In this document: piece after piece, positions 8,662-20,032 of the stretch
How the letters are laid out: the number at the start of each line of letters is the position of its first letter
Position numbering within the stretch: position 1 is the first letter of the stretch
Source of the DNA: Selaginella moellendorffii
Taxonomy: Eukaryota; Streptophyta; Lycopodiopsida; Selaginellales; Selaginellaceae
Direction of reading: 5' to 3'
NCBI RefSeq assembly: GCF_000143415.4
Contig: NW_003314354.1
Location: forward strand, 348,575-412,574
DNA: 64,000 nucleotides
Notes under the pieces: generated by a model
The model's database searches: none
What the model saw: the letters and a program-made list of their open reading frames with translations, nothing else
What the model was told of the DNA's origin: nothing
Position numbers and translations under genes: made by a program

Positions 8662-10458
8662 TGTGAGACACAAAATCCCTAGGCCCCAAAGTGGAGCCGG
8701 AAGGGCGCCACATGGTAGTGGCTGAAGCGAGAGCCAAACGAGCGTAACACGTTTGGACCAGAAGCTCCGACTTGAAAAGTCAAGAGCGGGAGTGGAACTC
8801 CCAACGAAGTGCTCGAGGAACGAGCACGAAGCGAGCAAAAGGCAAGGCTCCAAAAAGGGACCCAAAAGGACCAACACATGACACGTGGGAGTGTCCGAGA
8901 TGGACTCGAGTTGGAGTCCGAAGTGGAGTCCGAGGTGGACCCGAGTTGGAGTCCGAAGTGGAGTCCGAGATGGACCCGAGTTGGAGTCCGAGATGGAGTC
9001 CGAGGTGGACCCGAGATGGACTCGAGATGGAGTCCAAAGTGGAGTCCGAGATGGACCCGAGATGGAGCCCGAGATGGAGTCCGAGATGGAGTCCGAGGTG
9101 GACCCGAGATGGACCCGAAATGGAGTCCGAGATGGAGTCCGAGATGGACCCGAGATGGAGTCCGAGATGGAGTCCGAGGTGGACCCGAGATGGACCCGAA
9201 ATGGAGTCCGAGATGGAGTCCGAGATGGACCCGAGATGGAGTCCGAGATGGAGTCCGAGATGGACCCGAGATGGACCCGAGATGGAGTCCGAGATGGAGT
9301 CCGAAGTCGAGACCAAGACCGGAACCGAGACCGGGACCGAGACCGAGACCGAGACCGAGATCGGGACCGAGACTGAGACCGAGGCCGAGGCCAAGACCGA
9401 GCCCGAGCCCGAGTCTGAGTCCGAATCCGAGTCCGAGTCCGAGTCCGAGTCCGGAGCCTGAGAGGGTGAAAGCCCAAAGCGTTCGTCTCCCAGACCCTGG
9501 GGGGTTTGGTGAGCTCCAAAAGTATAGTAGGGGGAGGACTGCAGTGGAGCCAGTTTGGCCAGGAAAGGCCAGTTTGGCCCAGGAAGGCCGGACCCAGTGT
9601 TGGGTGATGAGCTGTCCGCTGGGAAGTCCAAGACTAGAGTGAACACAGACCGACAAGCGGGGTAGCTTGGTGAAGTGTTCAAGAGCCGGCTCTAGTTCCC
9701 CCGGGAGATCGACTGGCCGATGCTCCCAGTCCAAGTGTGGGTGGCACTACCTACTTGGATACCTGGTGTGGCTCAACGGAACCCGCTCTAAGCCCATGGC
9801 TAGAGCACCTAAAGGCGATAGGTGGGGAGAGTACCCAGGTGGCTCGCGTAAGGCCACGGTGTTCCGAAATGTTGTCCCAAAGGCCCAGACTGTGGAAAGG
9901 AAGAGGAGCAGTCCTCTGGGGTTGTGACCAAGGACACAGTCATGTGGTGAGGAAGTCCCAGAGGACCGTGGGACTTAGTGGTCGGGCCTGTGGGCCTCGA
10001 TCCAGTGGCAGTGTTGGCAAACACGGCCAGGGGCAGAAAGGGACTTGGTAGGAACTGACAAAGGGACTTTGGGGAAGGCAATTCCCCAGGTCTGTGGGCA
10101 TCCTAAGGATGCTAAGGAGTGGATCCAGGATGACCCCTCGTAGACAGATGGCCCAGTCTTGGAGAGACGGGATGGTGATGCAAGTGGTATTGGACCATTT
10201 GCGCAGCAAAGGTGAATGGGCATGGCCTTAGCGTAACGGGCCGAGATGTCAATGGTACCTTTGGGTGTCGGTTTTGGGACCGGACACGTGGAGCACTTGG
10301 ACCAGGTGCAAGTGTTGAGTGGCATGGATGCCATTCTTGGGGTTAGCAAGTCCCAAGTCCTGAATTGGACTGATGGAGGTTGTGAATGAGACTCCTCCAA
10401 GTGGTCGGAGGTGTGGTTAAGTGACTAAAGTAGAAATGGAAAAATTAGTCGCTTACAC
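8662..10458 (+). repeat. 3' long terminal repeat (1797 bp)
   Basis: Near-identical to 2759-4566, with the same ends (TGTGAG..CTTACA) and directly followed by the CATAC duplication at 10459-10463. It lacks 12 bp of the GAGTCC array and has one extra A near 10446. Confidence 0.95.
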
Positions 10459-10603
10459 ATACTTTACAAAATCAGAAGAAGACAAAATACTAATAGAAAC
10501 ATGGAACTTACAAAAAGAAATTGAAAACATAAATGTTTTTAGACAAAGAACAAAGAGAACAATAGCAAATGAAAAACTTCAAAGAAGAGTATCTACTACT
10601 TAA
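10459..10603 (+). pseudogene. AT-rich coding relic, 3' half, beyond the LTR element
   Basis: Starting with the target-site duplicate CATAC, a frame reads FTKSEEDKILIETWNLQ and then QRTKRTIANEKLQ, ending in a stop at about 10601-10603. The acidic EED..L...W and basic RTKRTIAN segments resemble a SANT/MYB-like helix set and continue the relic interrupted at 2758. The two halves are in different frames after the element is excised in silico. Confidence 0.4.
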
Positions 10604-11943
10604 GGAGCAAATGCTGAACTTTGTGGGCTGCCAGATCTGGCCAATCGGGGCCATCCAATGGGGGGGTAACTGTAAAGGGGTTATTTCTTTAACCACATGT
10701 TAGCGAATAATCACACTAGTGTTTGCTCCCGGCCAATGGCCAAGCTGTGTGTGGCAAGAGAGGAAGGCCTAGCGACGCATGTCACATGCAATGTGTTGAC
10801 CGTCGTGGCCTATCAAGTGAATTGGTTTTGTTTTGTATGTTTTTCTAGGGTTTATGAGACGGCGAGAGAGCCCCTGCTGCTGCTGCCAATTTGCAATCCA
10901 AATCGGAGGTGCTGTGTCAATGTTGGTGTCCAGTTAACTTTAACATTGATGTAGGAGTGAGAACCCCATCGCAAGTTGTTATTTGTCATTCTTCTTTCAT
11001 AACTTTGGTATTCTCATACACAATGTGTCTCCACTTTTAGCTCTTCATCGCGTTAATGTGAGGAGTTCCATCAAATCAAGGTATTTGTGGTGTGTAGAAT
11101 TTGTATGATCTTCATTCTTACTCCACTGTCAAGAAATGGGATGAGGCGATTTAAGCTCTTAAATGCTTTGAAGCACATTCACTTGGCACAGCCTTGCTCA
11201 CCTGGACGTGAAGCTTGACAACATCTACATCTGCAATCGCATCTACAAGATTCGCTCCGAGACCGTGCTGCCGAGGTAGAGGCTGTGGAGGCTGTAACAA
11301 CTGCAAAGTTACCTACTCAATCTGCGCGGTGGGCGCCTCCCATTGTTTTGCTGTGTTGTGGTGTTGGTAAATTTTCTTCTTTTCACTGTTTTGTTATTGT
11401 TCTTCCTACCATATGTGTTGCGGGATTTTGTGACTTAGTGCTGTCAGGGAGAGCCAAGACTGTAAATCCCTGTTTTGTAAGATTTTGTATACTTGGCTGT
11501 CTATGTGTTGTCAGCAGATTGGACATTCATCCTTTGATCCTTTGATAACCTGGAGAAAATGAAGAGAACAATGAGCAAAGTTCAAAGTCGAGAGAGAAAA
11601 AAGAGATTTTTACCTTCAGGATACATTGCATGCAAAAGGTATGGCTGCAGTCCAGTTTGGATGGCTCTACACAGTGCTCTGGACGAAGAATGGGAAGAAA
11701 TGAAGTAAGCTTAGATTGTTACAACAATTTGCGAGAGTGGGAGTTAATGAGACAAATGCAGCAAATGATGTCATTGTGTGGCATTGCGAAGTTGAAAACT
11801 TCGTTGAGATCTAGCCCCATCATTGTAAGCAACCAAAGGGAACGACTCGAGAAACGATCTATGGGGTTTAAATATAAAGGGAAAAGGCCTATGAACAAGA
11901 GTGCACCCCCTTTTCCAATCGGTTAAGGGTTTTGGGATATTTG
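10604..11943. other. Intergenic, no recognisable gene
   Basis: I find only short frames (at most about 98 codons) with no family resemblance and no obvious repeat structure. The part just before the 5S fragment (11880-11943) has an AAGGGTTTTGGG run but no further 5S homology. Confidence 0.5.
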
Positions 11944-12000
11944 GGGTTAAGCGTCCTTAGGTTTGAATAGTACTGGGTTGGGTGACCTCTCGGGAAGTCC
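11944..12000 (+). rRNA. 5S rRNA-derived fragment (about half of the gene)
   Basis: The stretch GGTTAAGCGTCCTTAGG..AATAGTACTGGGT..GGGTGACCTC..GGGAAGTCC aligns without gaps to positions ~50-106 of plant 5S rRNA, with roughly 10 differences in 57 bases. It spans the internal pol III control region (A box, intermediate element, C box). The 5' half and the terminal stem are absent, so this is a fragment or a 5S-derived SINE piece, not a functional rRNA gene. Confidence 0.75.
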
Positions 12001-12007
12001 AAACTCA

Positions 12008-12095
12008 AGAGCTTACAATCATCTTCTCTTCGATTGACAGAGATAGAGGTTGCTTACAATCATCTTCTCTTCGATTGACAGAGATAGAGGTTGAT
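12008..12095 (+). repeat. Two-copy ~44-bp tandem repeat
   Basis: GCTTACAATCATCTTCTCTT followed by CGATTGACAGAGATAGAGGT occurs twice back to back, at about 12008-12051 and 12052-12093, essentially identical. Confidence 0.85.
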
Positions 12096-12192
12096 CTCGG
12101 TGTTCTTCCGATATGTGTGAGTTGGAAGAGCTCTTGCTGTGATGCAGGCTGGCGAATGGACTCTTGGGAAGGTTGTGTCCATTCCCATCAGC

Positions 12193-12955
12193 ATTGCTAG
12201 AAGTAATCAAGTTCTATCATATGATTGTGATGTAAGCATCATCAGGAAGTGGATGAAGAGCTTCACTCTCATCGCCATTGCTAGAAGTAATCAAGTTCTA
12301 TCATATGATTGTGATGTAAGCATCATCAGGAAGTGGATGAAGAGCTTCACTCTCATCGCCACCTTCGCCCTCCAGCACATCCATGATGAATCTGAAGGGA
12401 TTGCTCGACTGGAACTGCCATTGCTAGAAGTAATCAAGTTCTATCATATGATTGTGATGTAAGCATCATCAGGAAGTGGATGAAGAGCTTCACTCTCATC
12501 GCCACCTTCGCCCTCCAGCACATCCATGATGAATCTGAAGGGATTGCTCGACTGGAACTGCCATTGCTAGAAGTAATCAAGTTTTATCATATGATTGTGA
12601 TGTAAGCATCATCAGGAAGTGGATGAAGAGCTTCACTCTCATTGAAGGGATTGCTCGACTGGAACTGCCATTGCTAGAAGTAATCAAGTTCTATCATATG
12701 ATTGTGATGTAAGCATCATCAGGAAGTGGATGAAGAGCTTCACTCTCATCGCCACCTTCGCCCTCCAGCACATCCATGATGAATCTGAAGGGATTGCTCG
12801 ACTGGAACTGCCATTGCTAGAAGTAATCAAGTTCTATCATATGATTGTGATGTAAGCATCATCAGGAAGTGGATGAAGAGCTTCACTCTCATCACCACCT
12901 TCACCCTCCAGCACAACCATGATGAATCTGAAGGGATTGCTCGACTGGAACTGCT
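12193..12955 (+). repeat. Tandem array, 143-bp unit, about six copies
   Basis: Units begin ATTGCTAGAAGTAATCAAGT at 12193, 12277, 12420, 12563, 12670 and 12813. Spacings are 84, 143, 143, 107, 143 and about 140, so full units are 143 bp and two are internally deleted. Copies are nearly identical, suggesting recent expansion or gene conversion. On the minus strand each unit keeps an acidic frame open (VLEGEGGDESEALHPL). Function is unknown. The array abuts the Helitron relic. Confidence 0.93.
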
Positions 12956-12956
12956 G

Positions 12957-15900
12957 CATATCTGCTTGATCATTTCGAAAAAGAAAATAGATATGATACT
13001 CAAACATATTAATCCATATGCACAAGCTTTTAGAATGATGTATGAATTGGAATGAGAAAATATTTCAAGAACTATTATTTCTGGTAGCAATTTACGTGGA
13101 GTTTATATGCTCATTAAAAATGAAGGCACAAACCATCGTCAATATAATACTCCACAGACTAATGATATTGCAACAGTTTTCCAAAGTGAAGATGGTGTGC
13201 CACCTTTTGACCGTGAAATATGCATTCATCCAAAATCATCATAACCACAATATATATCTATTTTAAATGCTAATTGCGATCCTATGGTTTATCCATTGCT
13301 TTTTCCATATGGAGATAGAGCCTAGCATGACAAGCTTTTTTCTAACAAACATGTAACACTCCTTCAATTATGTTTATTTTTTGTCCAAAAGAGATTCAAC
13401 ATTATCAACCTCTACAGTTATATATGACCAAATTTTACATGCTGGAAAACTCACCCAACAATATATTGTAGATGCCTATGTTAAAATTGAAAGCAACAAT
13501 TTACAATACTATAGATCTAATCAAAAAAATATGAGAGTTGATTTTTATACAAGTTTGATGGATTATATTGTTGGCAAAGCTGCTGATGCAAATGCTCAAC
13601 CAAGAAAAATTTTTATTTTACCTTCTACTTTTATAAGAAGCCCAAGAGCTATGCAACAAAATTACCAAGATACTATGGCAATTGTAACAAAATACTCAAA
13701 ACTTGATATTTTCATAACTTTCACTTGCAATCCTAAATAGCTTGAGATATTACAAAATCTGCACCCTAATGAAGGACTTGAAGACTGACCTAATTTAGTT
13801 GCTAGGGTTTTTAACATGAAGCTAAAATATTTTCTCCATGATATTACACAAAATAATATCTTTGGAAGATGTATTGCATTTATATATATCATTGAGTTCC
13901 AAAAAAGAGGTTTGCCACATTGTCATTTCCTAGGCATATTAGATAATGAAAGTAAAATTAAAGACCGTGACACTATTGACCAATATGTATCTACTCAATT
14001 ACTTGACCCTTTATCAGAGCCCGACCTCTTTAAAATAATCACATCACATATGTCCATATGGATTACTAAATCCTCAAAGTTCATGTATAGAAAACAAAAA
14101 ATGCTTCAAAAACTATCCCAAAAACTTCAATGACAGAATTACATATTGTGTGGATGGGTACCTAGAATATTTTAGGCTAAAAAATGGTGACACCTTCCTT
14201 AAAAATGATCTCCAATTGATAACAAATGGATTGTCCCATATAATAAATATTTATGTAAAAAATACAAAGCCCATATAAATGTAGAAATATGTGCATCAAT
14301 TAAAAGTATTAAGTATCTTTTTCAATATGTTTATAAATGATATGATTGTGCAACCATTCAAATCCAAACAGCTACTCAATCTGAAAATGTATTAAATTGG
14401 GATGAAATCACGAATTTTATAAATACCCAATACATTTCAGTACCAGAAGCTATTTGGAGGATATTTAAATTTAAAATGCATGGACACTCACACCCTATAA
14501 TACGTCTATCTATACATCTTCCTGACTTCCAAAATGTGTATTTTACAGAAGGCTCGGAGCACAATGCCTTGCAAAGAGTAGCACATAATGGGACAATACT
14601 AACAAAATGGTTCAAACTCAATATTCATAATCTAAATGCAAGACAATATATCTATGTTGAAATACCTTTACATTATGTTTTCAATAAATCTGCTAATGTA
14701 TGGCAATGTCAAAAAAAGAAAAAGGTTATTCCTCGACTATATTTAATATCTCCTCTAAATACCGAGTTGTACCACTTACATATTATTCTTCTTCATAAAA
14801 AATGAGTGACATCCTTCGACAATATTAAAACTGTTAATGATGTAACTTACTAAAGCTTTCAACAAGCTGCTATTGCTATGAGTCTTTTTGACGATGATAA
14901 CGAGTGGTATAATTGTTTACAAGAAACATGCAATTTTCAAATGGCCCTGGTGGTACTGGCAAAATATATTTATTAAAGATAATGGTAAAATATTTTGAGT
15001 TCTACAATAAAAAAGTGGTTTGTATGGCATGGACAGACATTGCAAGCACACTACTACATAATGGACAAACATCCCATACAACCTAAGTTATTAATTCCAA
15101 TTAATGATATATCCATTTCTGGTTTAACACCTAATAATAGTGTTAGTAGATTTATGAAAGCAATACAAGTGCTTATTTAGGATGAAATTAGTAACACTTA
15201 CCTTTGCAACTGTCAATTGCTACCTACAAGACTTGAAACAAAACAATTCTCCATTCAGTGGCATTGTTATTGTTACAAATGGTGAATTTCGTCAAACATT
15301 ACCAGTTGTCCCACACAATCATCGAGCACATATTATTTCCACATCTGTAAGAATGAATAGTCTATAAAATCTATTTTAAAAGTTTCAATTGCAAACAGAT
15401 ATGTGGCTTGGCCCCAAGTTCCTAGACTAGGCAGAATGGCTATTGAAAGTCGGTGATGCAAATAATTACACACAAAACCCTATTTTACCACTTGATTCTA
15501 TCCTTCTTCCTTCAGAACTAATTAGAAATACTTCTATTACTGATTTCGTATTCCCATGTATCAAAGATATTTCAAATGTTCAAATTGCAGCAAATAGAGC
15601 CATTTTAACACCTCTTAATGATGATACATTTCCAATTAACAACAACATCATCTCTCAATTACCAGGTCCACCTCAAATTTATATTAGTATTGACTCTGTT
15701 AATGTTGAACACCCTGAAGATTTCCCAATTGAATTTCTAAACTCTATCATTCCCTCTAGACTACCACCACACAAATTGATACTAAAAGAATGTTGTATAG
15801 TTATTCTTCTGAGAAATATGTCTCTAACAATTGGATTATGCAATAGAACTCGACTAATGGTCAAAAGAACTTCATATAAAGTTTTGGACTGTGAAATAAT

Positions 15901-16165
15901 TACAGGTGAATTTAAAGGTACTAAAACTTTTATCCCACACGTTAACTTAACACCCTTTAATTCGGATGTTCTATTTCATATGTCTCAAAAACAATTTCCT
16001 CTTCATCTTGGATACTACTTAACAATTTCAAAATGCCAAGGTCAAACATTTGATCGTGTAGGCATCTACTTACCCCAGCCAGTTGTTACCCATAGGCAGC
16101 TCTATGTTGCAATCTCAAAATGCACATCACCACAACAATTTGTAATTCGAGTTGACACAACTTAA
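12957..16165 (+). pseudogene. Decayed Helitron transposase (Rep-helicase)
   Basis: Fragments in consistent order match plant RepHel proteins. First come NPYAQAFRMMYELE and YPLLFPYGD of the Helitron_like_N region, then IVDAYVKIE, LPSTFIRSPRAMQQNYQD, FITFTCNPK, and EFQKRGLPHCHFL carrying the HUH-type His pair. A YLFQY tyrosine pair follows near 14325. Pif1-type helicase motifs come next: Walker A GPGGTGK near 14950, a DE box near 15183, GEFRQTLPVVPH, and C-terminal ISKCQGQTFDRVGIYLP. Many stops and frameshifts (TAG after CNPK, Trp to TAG before DE) make it non-functional. The frame ends at a stop near 16165. I could not define the Helitron termini. Confidence 0.92.
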
Positions 16166-16513
16166 ACACAAGGCTACTTGATTCCATTCAATTTATCAAC
16201 ATTCACCATCAATATTGTATATAAAGAAGCTTTATATTAACTAACTCCTATCCTACTACACCTTAAAACATAAAAACAAACTACAATAAACTTTATTATT
16301 TTTTAACTTTCCCTATGGCCCAATAGATAGCAATGGACTGGTGCTAACAATGAAGGAATCATTTCACAAGGAAATTGTGAGATGTGTGCAAATTCTGTCA
16401 CAAATATATGTTAGTAAGTTTGAGAGGATTTTCCAACTACCTAGCATTGGCTTGGCAAATACTAGTATTATATGAGAACCAAAGAAAAAAAAACAATAAA
16501 AGAAAAAAAACAA

Positions 16514-16800
16514 CAAGAAAATGAAGATGAAATAAAAAATATAAAAACATTACAAACTTATTATGAAGCTATACATAATATACCACTACATCCTTGTAAA
16601 ATATGTAAAAGACTCTAGTTTAAATGTAATAAAAAATATTCAATCAATGCATGATAAATAAAGAAAAGTAAAAAGTCTAGAAAATGTTAGAATGAATGAA
16701 ATTGATCAATATACAGAACAACTAAATGATATTGAAGAAAAAATGATTGCTCTACATATTCTATTTGCAAATAAAACAATACCAAAACAACCTCAATAGT
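16514..16800 (+). pseudogene. DUF6570-like remnant of a second Helitron
   Basis: Short frames read AIHNIPLHPCKICKRL and, after stops, NEIDQYTEQLNDIEEKMIAL. This matches the Cys-containing and EIEEMLIA pattern of the DUF6570 module found at the N-terminus of Helitron helicase-like proteins. It lies downstream of the RepHel gene on the same strand, so it belongs to another, truncated element or to a rearranged copy. Confidence 0.5.
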
Positions 16801-16809
16801 ACTATCACA

Positions 16810-16898
16810 TTAGTTGGGAAATTTATTATTCCTCCTTTTATGTGTTGCTGGTATTACCAGCAACACATAAAAGGATGAATTATAAATGTCCCAACTAA
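16810..16898. repeat. 89-bp near-perfect palindrome
   Basis: Arms of 44 bp (16810-16853 and 16855-16898) are reverse complements with only three mismatches, around a single central T at 16854. The ends read TTAGTTGGG..CCCAACTAA and the centre GCTGGTATTACCAGC. The surrounding DNA is A/T-rich Helitron debris. It could be a foldback/MITE remnant or a hairpin-forming transcript. Confidence 0.95.
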
Positions 16899-17335
16899 TA
16901 TTAAACCAATATTCAATAGAACATACTAAAAACAAATTCAACTAAATTGAAGATTAAACAAAAAAATGATTATAAATATGGAGTAGCTAGAGAAAATTAT
17001 ATTTATAATAGTATAAAAATAACTGATAAGAAACAAAACTATATAAGAAAAATAAATAAATATAGATGAAAACTGGTTTCATCAAGCACAAAATTTAGAA
17101 AATATAGATAACAAGACATATATAATATTAGAAAATCAATTACAATAAAAATTAAATGAAGATGACAAAAATATAAGTAGGTTGGTCAGATTTCCAATGG
17201 AGTCTAGGAGCTTGATGTTGAATAAGTTTTCCGGGTCTCGAACTTTTCATCCAATAGTAGAACTATAGAGCTGCTCAAAACCAAGTCAGGGGGATTGAAA
17301 AGCACCATCTACCAAAGTATTCATTGCCAAGTAGT

Positions 17336-17660
17336 TCGTAGATGAAATAAAAGACAAGCAAGTGCACTTAGTTTTCCTTTCAAGAGTCTATTTAATCCTT
17401 TCTAGAAATTGCACTATACATTGGACTATTTTCTTCTTAACATTTTAGAACAACCAAGATGGTGAGTTGTTCAGGACATATTTTAACAATTCAACAATTC
17501 AAAAGAGAGGTTGCAAAATAATTAAGTTTACTTTATGTATGTAGGCCGTTGAATATGAAGCAAAAGTGGATCTTCAACATGATTCTTAGGTTTGACTAAC
17601 TTATGGTGTTTCCTTATTTGATTCCGGCTTAGCACAGTAGATTGCTAGAGTTTGAGAAGA
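17336..17660 (+). repeat. Dispersed repeat, copy 1 (partner 22608-22930)
   Basis: The stretch from TAGATGAAATAAAAGACAAG to CAGATTGCTAGAGTT-like sequence matches 22608-22930 in the same orientation, with roughly one difference in ten. Both copies lie downstream of other duplicated or mobile material. Beyond 17660 the two sequences diverge completely. Confidence 0.85.
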
Positions 17661-17736
17661 AATTAGTGCGGTTGTGGCAAAAATTAGTGTAGATCTTGTG
17701 CATGAGCTTCCACTCAGGCCCCAGTGAGTGAAAGGC

Positions 17737-17812
17737 CAATCGCTTGAACCAAAGCTAAAGATCCAGAAGAACTCCTTTGACTTAGGGCGATTGGTGAACT
17801 TCGTCATGATCC
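17737..17812 (-). pseudogene. Small cytochrome P450 gene fragment
   Basis: Read on the minus strand, KFTNRPKSKEFFWIFSF and the following SDWPF correspond to EFANRPQSEEFFRIFSF and SDLAF of the P450 pseudogene at 27253-28465. The nucleotide match covers about 75 bp (AAAGATCCAGAAGAACTCCT region against 28382-28452). No other P450 exon sequence surrounds it, so this is a captured or scattered gene snippet inside repeat DNA. Confidence 0.7.
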
Positions 17813-17959
17813 AATATTACAAACGGAGCTGGTTTTACCTTCGTGATTGCCATAAGCTGCTGATGTTAAGTTGTGGGATTAATATTTGACGAGCATTCTT
17901 TCATTTGTCCGAGCAAAGTTTACCGAACACTTAAGCCGCATACAAATGGGGCAACAATG

Positions 17960-18240
17960 GCACTATAACTCCCATCATCATCCACCTACAAAGTACAAAG
18001 TGGATGACTTATTACAACCCCCATCATCATCCACCTGCGGAGTACAAAGTGGATGACTTAGTGTTAGTCCATTTTCCCCATCTTACGGTATGTAATTTAT
18101 CTAAAAGGCTCCTTGCTTAGTGGAAAAGATTGTATTGGGTATTGTGGCAAGTTGGACCATAAGTTTATGAGGTTCAGTATGACATCCAACAGGTCAATCT
18201 TCCAGAGATTGTGTATGTATAACGGTTAAAATACTTCATA
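17960..18240 (+). pseudogene. Ty3/gypsy integrase C-terminal remnant
   Basis: Frames with stops read KYKVDDLVLVHFPHLT, LSKRLLA, WKRLYWVL.QVGP and VYEVQYDIQQV, the pattern of the GPY/F region at the end of Ty3/gypsy integrases (KVGDLVL, SKR.A.WKGPYRVL, VYEVQ). A ~50-bp local duplication (CCCATCATCATCCACCT..GTGGATGACTTA, twice in 17967-18060) is inserted. A polypurine run AAGAGGAGGGGA ends at 18365, followed by TGATGTGAAGG, which looks like the start of a 3' LTR. No partner LTR is visible. Confidence 0.6.
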
Positions 18241-18365
18241 GAAAGGGATCAAGAATAGCTAATACCACTTACAAATCCGCCGATGCTTTGTCCTGACGTT
18301 CTTTCATATCTCGGCCCATCTACAAAAGAACCCTAATGGTCTTTTATTATTCCAAGAGGAGGGGA

Positions 18366-20032
18366 TGATGTGAAGGCCAAGTGTATGGCTACAATGCCAT
18401 ATACTAATATTAGCATAGTGGGATTTTGATAGCTGTCAGATTGATTTTAATTTGAACCACTGGCTCCTGTATATAAACTAGGGTTTTTGGGCTAATTGAT
18501 ATTTATATTTTTTGTATTCCCTTTCTATATTCCATGCACTTATAGAAGTAATATAAATTAAGAAATAAAAACAAACTTTTATTTATAGTTTTAACTTTTT
18601 TATTTGTGGCTATCCATATTCATTAGAAATTCATATCTCTTCACTTTAATTGAGCTTCTTGATATGATATTTATTTGGATATTTATATTTATTATTGTAA
18701 TAATTATGATTGACAACTTGTAGTAAAAAAATTAAAAATAATGTTTTAACATTAATATTTTATATAATTAAATATATCAAAAACTTATATATTATCTTGT
18801 GAAATTAATATATTAACTTGTGAAGTAGATGAAGGCTAAAGATTATGTTTAATTTTAATTTTAATTTAATTTTTATTTTTATTTACCCATAATATAGAAT
18901 CTATATTTACTTTAAAATTATAATAAACAGCTAAAATCTAAGTAAAATGTGAATTAATATTTTTCATTTTTACTCTAGATATTTAGTGAGTTTTTTTTAA
19001 ATTTTATTTAAAATTTTATTTAATTTATCTTTTTTATAAATAATAATTTGACATAAATCTATGAATCAATGGAGGAATATGATTTTTATAATTTCATTAT
19101 ATTTTACTTGTGTATTTAATTTAGTTATTATTTAATTGAAAGCATATCCAAAGTCTATACTATATTAACTTTATATTTAAAGAAATTAGAAAAACTTTTA
19201 TATATAAACATTTATAAATTTTAGTACTTTTAAGTTTTGAAAGGCTTTCAATATAAATATTTTAACTAAATATTAAACAAGCTACAAATAAATAAAATCT
19301 TTAACTATATATTTTCACTAGATTATGTTAGAATGTGCGCCTTGTATTCCACAAAAGCAGTTGCACCATTTATGGTACTGCTTACTGAGTATTGTAGTAA
19401 ACACCCTTCCATTCCCAATTATTTATAATGTATAAAATGGATTATATAACGATAAAATATAATTTTATTTATTTGTAAAAAGTCAGAAAACATTTATACA
19501 TACATATATATGGAGTACTCCCCTGTTCCAGAGAATAATCCTAAAGAAGTAAAAAAAAATTTAAAGAATCAAATGTGTTATATTTCAATAATAAATAAAT
19601 CAAAAATAGAAAACAAAAAATATATATTATCTGCTTAAAAAGTCAAGCTATGAAAATTTAACACAAGTTAAAAAAATTGAACATGCTATTGGATAAGTGA
19701 TTCAGAAATAAAAAATGAAACAAAGAAGAAATATGCAAGTTTTTAGTTTTATTTTTTAAATTATAATAATTTTTTCATTAATTAATTTTTCATTTAATCT
19801 CAGAAATCAGAAATCACTGTCTTGGCACATCTTTCACTTCTGAATTCTCATTATTTTTCCAACATTTATTTTCTCTCATAACTTTTTTCTTCAACACCTT
19901 TCTTTAGCAATGACAATATGCATGCTATGCTTTTTCATGAGCTAGTAGGAGTTCTTGTGTTCTGTAATCACTTGATCTACTTAAAATATATAGACAAGAT
20001 TTCTCTCTTTTGTTTCTCCCTTTTATGATTCT
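18366..20032. other. Very AT-rich non-coding stretch
   Basis: After a possible LTR start at 18366, the sequence becomes extremely A/T-rich with no frame above 60 codons, no tandem unit and no recognisable element ends. I see nothing else in it. Confidence 0.6.

Larger units (their letters stand above)
2759..10458 (+). mobile_element. Complete non-autonomous LTR retrotransposon (LARD-like), 7.7 kb
   Basis: Two direct repeats of 1808 and 1797 bp begin TGTGAG and end CTTACA. They are flanked by a CATAC target-site duplication, with a PBS (TGGTATCGGAGC) just after the 5' LTR and a purine-rich run before the 3' LTR. The ~4.1 kb interior (4567-8661) has no reading frame above about 110 codons. I find no protease, RT, RNase H or integrase motif in it. 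This is the structure of a large retrotransposon derivative that must borrow proteins in trans. By eye the LTRs differ by about four substitutions, one 12-bp and one 1-bp indel, which implies recent insertion. Confidence 0.93.

Noticed and set aside
12193-12955. CRISPR-like array
   Set aside because: Units are 143 bp and contiguous without variable spacers, in a plant genome. It is a minisatellite.
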